A DNA stretch of 64,000 nt from contig JAGCVS010000009.1 in the NCBI GenBank assembly GCA_017962235.1, forward strand, positions 79,927-143,926, read 5' to 3'. A model generated the notes under the pieces. That model did not search any database, was not told the DNA's origin, and saw only the letters and a list, made by a program, of their open reading frames with translations. This stretch comes from Bacteroidales bacterium. GTDB lineage: Bacteria; Bacteroidota; Bacteroidia; Bacteroidales; UBA932. Of the stretch, positions 60,672-64,000 are shown piece after piece (the stretch's first letter is position 1; each line of letters opens with the position of its first letter). Both the position numbers and the translations under genes were made by a program.

Positions 60672-62723
60672 TTACTTTTCTAAGACCCCCAATGCTTCAG
60701 AAGCGGCGTCCAGCAGAGGCTGGGTAGAAACTTCACGGCCAACGGCGTGACGCATCCAGTGCTGCGGGGTCAGACGGCCTGCAGGGTAGATACGTTCAAT
60801 CTCCGCTGCCACTACCTTGCCCTTTAGCTGCTGCTCCAGCTGGAACTGGATAATATGTCCGTAAGGATAGTTGGCCAGATAAAGCGGCACGTCTATCATA
60901 TGGCTATATATGGCCAGGATGGGTGAATCTTCCTCGCCAAGATACTGTGCATAATACTTGTTCCAAACCTCCTGAGCCGTACGGATCACTTGCTCTTTAA
61001 GCTGCGATGCCGTAGCCTCCGGGTGGTCGTAAAGCCAGCTCCAGCTGTACATATCCACCAGGGCTACGCCCATAATCTCGTAGCAACTCCAGAAGATGTC
61101 CAGCGTGAACATCGCATCGCTGGTGTGGTCGTCGTTATTATAGCCAAGGAAGTCGAGGTCTCGCACCTGGAACACAAATGCGAGAGCCTCTGTGAAAGCG
61201 GTGTTGGGAACCCCTTTCATTATGTAGTGATCCACGTCGTGGAGCGTTATGGTCTGCTCCACATTGTGACCTAACTCATGGACTGCGATATTGTATCCTT
61301 TATAATCCATTCCGTCGCTGCCGATGCGCGTGCGCAGGCGGGCATTGTCGCTGCGCATAGCCGACTCCCAGGCATGGCCTGCACCACGTGAAGGGTCCAC
61401 CGTAATGTGAGAGCAGATAAAATCGCTCTTTTCCTGACTGAAGCCCAGTTTTTTCAGAATCAGAGGCATACCTTTGGCAGCGAAGGCCTCACGATTAGGA
61501 TAGAGTCGTCGCGTCTGTGCCGAGAGGTCATCTTCGTTGAGCGTGCTGCGGCTCTTGAATCCGTCGTACCATATGTCGAACGGTTCCAGTTTGCGCCCCA
61601 TGCGCTGCTCTATCAGATGTGCCACTCCAGCTACCTGAGGCGAGCTGCAGAACTCATCGAATAACTTTTCAATTTCGTTGAAACTTACCTCCATATCCTC
61701 CTCAAACGCCCTGACGATTGCGGTGGGATAACGGGGATTGTAACGGTCAAGCTGCCGCATCGCCTTGAAATTGTCAAGGAAGTACTGATATCGTATGTCG
61801 GGTTCGGGTTCTGCATTGACATCCTTGCCATCCTTGGAGACCGTATTGGCGTATGGATTCCAGTCGTACTCCGGATTATTGATTACACACTGTGGGATAC
61901 TCTGATCTATGATGCGACGCATCACCTGATATATCATTCGCTGCTTGGCAAGCCCTGCCTCACCGTCATTGTAGTGGGTCTTGAGTTCATCGCGCAGCCC
62001 CCAGTGGCTGATTAGCGACATGTCGGGGAAGATATGTCCGCCAGCTTCATCCAGCAGCTGTCCCATCTGAATGTTGTAATTCGCAATGTAATTGTCTGCT
62101 GCGGATAGTTGTGCCGACAGCGCCTGGAGGCAATCTGCAGGCACACGGGCGGTGAATACATCGCCCAGGCGGGCATAGGCCCACTGCTCGCGGCTCCACT
62201 TGCTGCCCAGTGTGTTCTTCTCCTCCAGCGTGTAGAACGGGAAGTTCAGCACCACTATGAAAGCGATCTTCTGCTGGAACATATCATCGTTGAAATGGGC
62301 AGAAGGGCTGTAGGCTCCAAACAATTCATCGAGGGGTGTCGGTTCCGGTCCGTCCACATGGATAGGCAGGTTCAGGTCCACATTCATCTTGTTGAAGCAA
62401 CCCCAGAGGCTCTCGAAGTTCTTTTCCAACTGAGCAGCCATACGCGCCCGTTCACCTGGGTCGGCCACAAAGTTCTCTTCGCAGAACGCCTTGAATTCTT
62501 CGGGAGTACCATCCGCATCGGTCCACAGGGCCGCCACCTGCTCCACACCCCGCGAAATGCGGTCATCTATACCATCTATGTCAGCATACTTCCCGCCCAG
62601 TGCTTCTATTGTTTTCTCAACAGATTTCTTGTCGATATTACTCATCTCAGTCTCATTGTTTGTCTTGCAGCCGGCAGCAATACAAACAGTAGCTGCCAAC
62701 AGTATTATCAGTGATCTTTTCAT
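60672..62723 (-). CDS. HEXXH metallopeptidase lipoprotein
   Basis: A 683-residue lipoprotein (lipobox IAAGC at about residue 19), mostly helical. It has a gluzincin-like zinc site: H482-E483-LG-H486 (VHELGHNVEQTITLH), followed by FTEALAFVFQVRDLDFLG, which could supply the third ligand Glu. This arrangement recalls M3/M32-like helical peptidases, but I cannot name the MEROPS family. The enzyme should act in the periplasm or on the cell surface on peptides. It is monocistronic as far as seen, and converges on the DUF2975-XRE pair. Confidence 0.82.
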   Translation of the reverse strand: MKRSLIILLAATVCIAAGCKTNNETEMSNIDKKSVEKTIEALGGKYADIDGIDDRISRGVEQVAALWTDADGTPEEFKAFCEENFVADPGERARMAAQLEKNFESLWGCFNKMNVDLNLPIHVDGPEPTPLDELFGAYSPSAHFNDDMFQQKIAFIVVLNFPFYTLEEKNTLGSKWSREQWAYARLGDVFTARVPADCLQALSAQLSAADNYIANYNIQMGQLLDEAGGHIFPDMSLISHWGLRDELKTHYNDGEAGLAKQRMIYQVMRRIIDQSIPQCVINNPEYDWNPYANTVSKDGKDVNAEPEPDIRYQYFLDNFKAMRQLDRYNPRYPTAIVRAFEEDMEVSFNEIEKLFDEFCSSPQVAGVAHLIEQRMGRKLEPFDIWYDGFKSRSTLNEDDLSAQTRRLYPNREAFAAKGMPLILKKLGFSQEKSDFICSHITVDPSRGAGHAWESAMRSDNARLRTRIGSDGMDYKGYNIAVHELGHNVEQTITLHDVDHYIMKGVPNTAFTEALAFVFQVRDLDFLGYNNDDHTSDAMFTLDIFWSCYEIMGVALVDMYSWSWLYDHPEATASQLKEQVIRTAQEVWNKYYAQYLGEEDSPILAIYSHMIDVPLYLANYPYGHIIQFQLEQQLKGKVVAAEIERIYPAGRLTPQHWMRHAVGREVSTQPLLDAASEALGVLEK

Positions 62724-62759
62724 ATGTATTTATTATTCTTATAAGCATATGGTCCTTGC

Positions 62760-63437
62760 TTACACCCACTCAAAATTTTCCTTCCCGGCACCTATCTCAA
62801 AATGACACTTGACGATGCCAAGGTCTACCTGAGTGTAACCCCAAGGGGAAAAGTAAGTTTTTGTCTCAACCTTATTATCCTCGTGTAGAATAAACTTGAA
62901 CTTCTGCTGATTCACCGCTGTAGGTGCCAGCAATGCCGCCTCCAGACCGGAACGGAACCACTCAGGTATTTCACCCTCCGCCTCATAGAATTTCTCCGTC
63001 GGTTTAATCGGATGTTGACGGCCTTGATTTTCGCCGTAGCCAAGTGATATTTCGCAGTGGATGATATCACCTTTCCTTAATGTATATGCCGATGGGACTT
63101 TCTTGTATGTAAGGCCCGCCCAGCAGGTATTAAGTCCAAGCATGTGCGCCACAAGCACCAGTTTCTCACCATAATACCCCACTTTTTCTTCCCATTCTTT
63201 CCCTTTGGGCGCCGCCATTACAAAATAGTTCTTCACGCCGTAAAATTGCCCGTAGGTGGTGATAAACAACCCGTCGAACGCCTTAGGCTCATTCACTACC
63301 AGTTGGATGTTCAGACCGCCGGCCGCGTTGGCCTCGCTCACAACTTTGCGAAGGGCCTCCAATTTACTATCCTCTATCGGTTGATTGGTATACTTCCGCA
63401 CAGAGTGTCTGGCATGTATAGCTTCAATGTAGTTCAT
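62760..63437 (-). CDS. Nitroreductase-family protein
   Basis: A 225-residue protein. YIEAIHARHSVRKYTNQPIEDSKLEALRKVV is the FMN-phosphate-binding opening of nitroreductases, and GEKLVLVAHMLGLNTCWAGL is a typical mid-helix. The second half (LEAALLAPTAVNQQKFKFIL) repeats the family's APSAxNxQPW-like motif, giving a two-motif single chain as in the TM1586-type putative nitroreductases. These are FMN or NAD(P)H oxidoreductases with poorly known substrates. The ATG at 63437 is chosen because it opens the conserved start. No regulatory box is clear upstream. Confidence 0.85.
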   Translation of the reverse strand: MNYIEAIHARHSVRKYTNQPIEDSKLEALRKVVSEANAAGGLNIQLVVNEPKAFDGLFITTYGQFYGVKNYFVMAAPKGKEWEEKVGYYGEKLVLVAHMLGLNTCWAGLTYKKVPSAYTLRKGDIIHCEISLGYGENQGRQHPIKPTEKFYEAEGEIPEWFRSGLEAALLAPTAVNQQKFKFILHEDNKVETKTYFSPWGYTQVDLGIVKCHFEIGAGKENFEWV

Positions 63438-63493
63438 AAGTAGTGCCGACAAGTATTAGCTTTGGCAAGATAGTGATTTTTTGGGGATGTATT

Positions 63494-63524
63494 AACTTGA
63501 TGTCGCAAAATGCGACATCAAGTT
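63494..63524. repeat. Perfect 14-base inverted repeat
   Basis: AACTTGATGTCGCA (63494-63507) pairs with 63511-63524 across a three-base AAA loop. It lacks a clear T-run on either strand. It immediately precedes the structured repeat units. Confidence 0.7.
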
Positions 63525-63525
63525 T

Positions 63526-63642
63526 GGATTGTGCTCGGCGGCGGAGCCGCCTGCGCATTCCCTGGCGGGATTATGCTCGCCCTGCGGGCTGCGCATTCCC
63601 TCGGTCACCGAGAGCAAAGCAAATTAGGGCGAGGCTTCGCCT
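63526..63642 (+). repeat. Structured intergenic repeat, copies 2 and 3
   Basis: Two units in tandem: 63526-63563 and 63567-63602. Each begins GGATTRTGCTCG and ends CTGCGCATTCCCT, and these flanks pair with each other apart from one T-T mismatch and a wobble. The inner stem differs but remains paired: GCGGC...GCCGC in one, CCC...GGG in the other. A tail to 63642 (AGAGCAAAGC, AATT, GGGCG/CGCC hairpin) matches copy 1 at 5345-5385 in inverse orientation. No ORF is associated. Confidence 0.85.
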
Positions 63643-63750
63643 CTCTTTCCGTGCGAATAAAGGAATCCCTCACTCACAGGGATTTGCTCAGTCGCTACGC
63701 TCCTTCGCATATCCCTCCCCGCCTGCGGCGGGGCTATGCAAAACCGTCAT
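63643..63750. repeat. Further short hairpins
   Basis: AATCCCT/AGGGATT (about 63664-63684) and CCCCGC/GCGGGG (about 63717-63733) are GC-rich or palindromic stems in noncoding DNA between the repeat and the tRNA terminator. Nothing coding is seen. Confidence 0.5.
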
Positions 63751-63789
63751 AAAAAATCAGCGCTCAAGCAAGCGTGGCGCTGATTTTTT
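63751..63789 (-). terminator. Rho-independent terminator of tRNA-Ser(CGA)
   Basis: AAAAAATCAGCGC (63751-63763) pairs with GCGCTGATTTTTT (63777-63789). On the minus strand it lies 12 bases past the tRNA and ends in a T-run. Confidence 0.87.
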
Positions 63790-63801
63790 CTTCCGATTTT
63801 G

Positions 63802-63886
63802 CGGTGAGTGAGGGATTCGAACCCCCGGTACGTTGCCGTACACCTGTTTTCGAGGCAGGCTCCTTCAACCACTCGGACAACTCACC
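63802..63886 (-). tRNA. tRNA-Ser(CGA)
   Basis: On the minus strand the acceptor stem is GGTGAGT with ACTCACC, discriminator G. The anticodon loop CTCGAAA gives CGA. A long variable arm and GTTCGAAT T-loop are present. It reads UCG. CCA is not encoded. Confidence 0.96.
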
Positions 63887-63928
63887 TTATATAAAAGGGT
63901 ATGTCGGCGTTAGCTTCCATACCCTTAG
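63887..63928 (-). terminator. Inverted repeat between the two tRNA genes
   Basis: AAGGGTATG and CATACCCTT arms (63896-63904 and 63918-63926) are followed on the minus strand by TTTTATATAA. It may terminate or process the tRNA-Pro transcript. Confidence 0.5.
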
Positions 63929-64000
63929 TCTGGATGACTGGACTTGAACCAGCGACCTCCTGGTCCCTAACCAGGTGCGCTACCAACTGCGCCACATCCA
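63929..64000 (-). tRNA. tRNA-Pro(AGG), cut by the window edge
   Basis: On the minus strand the anticodon arm is CCTGG-TTAGGGA-CCAGG, so the anticodon is AGG, read as proline. The D-arm (GCGCAGTTGGTAGCGC) and variable AGGTC resemble other tRNA-Pro. The first base of the acceptor stem should lie just outside the window, since CATCCAG at the 3' end needs a C there. Discriminator A. A34 is unusual in bacterial tRNA-Pro. Confidence 0.85.

Noticed and set aside
63526..63642. Possible CRISPR array in the repeat region near the tRNAs
   Set aside because: There are only two tandem units plus an inverted distant copy. The variable part is a self-paired stem and not a unique spacer, and no cas genes are present.

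Overview
The window looks like chromosome from a member of the Bacteroidales. The -7 box TAnnTTTG recurs upstream of genes, often with TTG or TTTG about 19-20 bases further up. Shine-Dalgarno sequences are mostly absent. The gene set also fits: long-form IleRS, SusC-like and Omp85-like barrels, lipoproteins with short signal peptides, GH97, DUF5020 and DUF3575-type proteins. Base composition is moderately GC-rich and genes are tightly packed, as in uncultured gut Bacteroidales. I cannot assign a genus from sequence alone.

Layout. 0.1-5.1 kb: CvpA-like protein, ileS, a DksA/TraR-like regulator, lspA. 5.15-6.2 kb: tRNA-Ser(UGA), a structured intergenic repeat, a ParDE toxin-antitoxin pair. 6.3-13.9 kb: Nudix hydrolase, an unusual MMPL/RND exporter, a beta-lactamase-fold lipoprotein, a TonB-dependent-type barrel, a PAP2 phosphatase. 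13.9-22.8 kb: an AddB/AddA-like recombination pair, an RsmI-like methylase, folB, mtaB, an MBL hydrolase. 22.9-26.7 kb: L-rhamnose genes rhaB-rhaA-rhaT.

26.7-33.4 kb is an accessory island bordered on both sides by hairpin-rich noncoding DNA. It holds HigBA, a three-gene cassette (HARE-HTH regulator, GIY-YIG nuclease, small membrane protein), a Sel1 gene broken by one in-frame stop, a PAD-type deiminase, an unrecognised protein and a small lipoprotein. 33.4-39.2 kb: a TIM-barrel glycosidase-like lipoprotein, then a nucleobase salvage operon (NCS2 permease, apt, DUF5020 Tsx-like porin, AzgA-like permease).

39.3-56.8 kb contains three operons that meet around glycerol metabolism. The first encodes an E2-like acyltransferase, an acyl-CoA ligase, GtrA, an outer-membrane barrel and a secreted esterase. 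The second encodes a paralogous barrel, a lipoprotein hydrolase, glpK and glpF. The third, convergent to it, encodes a GH97 alpha-galactosidase-type enzyme, glpA, glpB, glpC and glpT. My working hypothesis is a locus for (galacto)glycerolipid or galactosylglycerol breakdown. I consider this the most interesting system in the window.

56.9-63.4 kb: a DUF3575-type envelope protein, a cupin lipoprotein, a small secreted protein, an SGNH hydrolase, a DUF2975/XRE pair, an HEXXH metallopeptidase lipoprotein and a nitroreductase-like protein. The window ends with further copies of the structured repeat, tRNA-Ser(CGA) and a tRNA-Pro with the unusual anticodon AGG, cut by the window edge.
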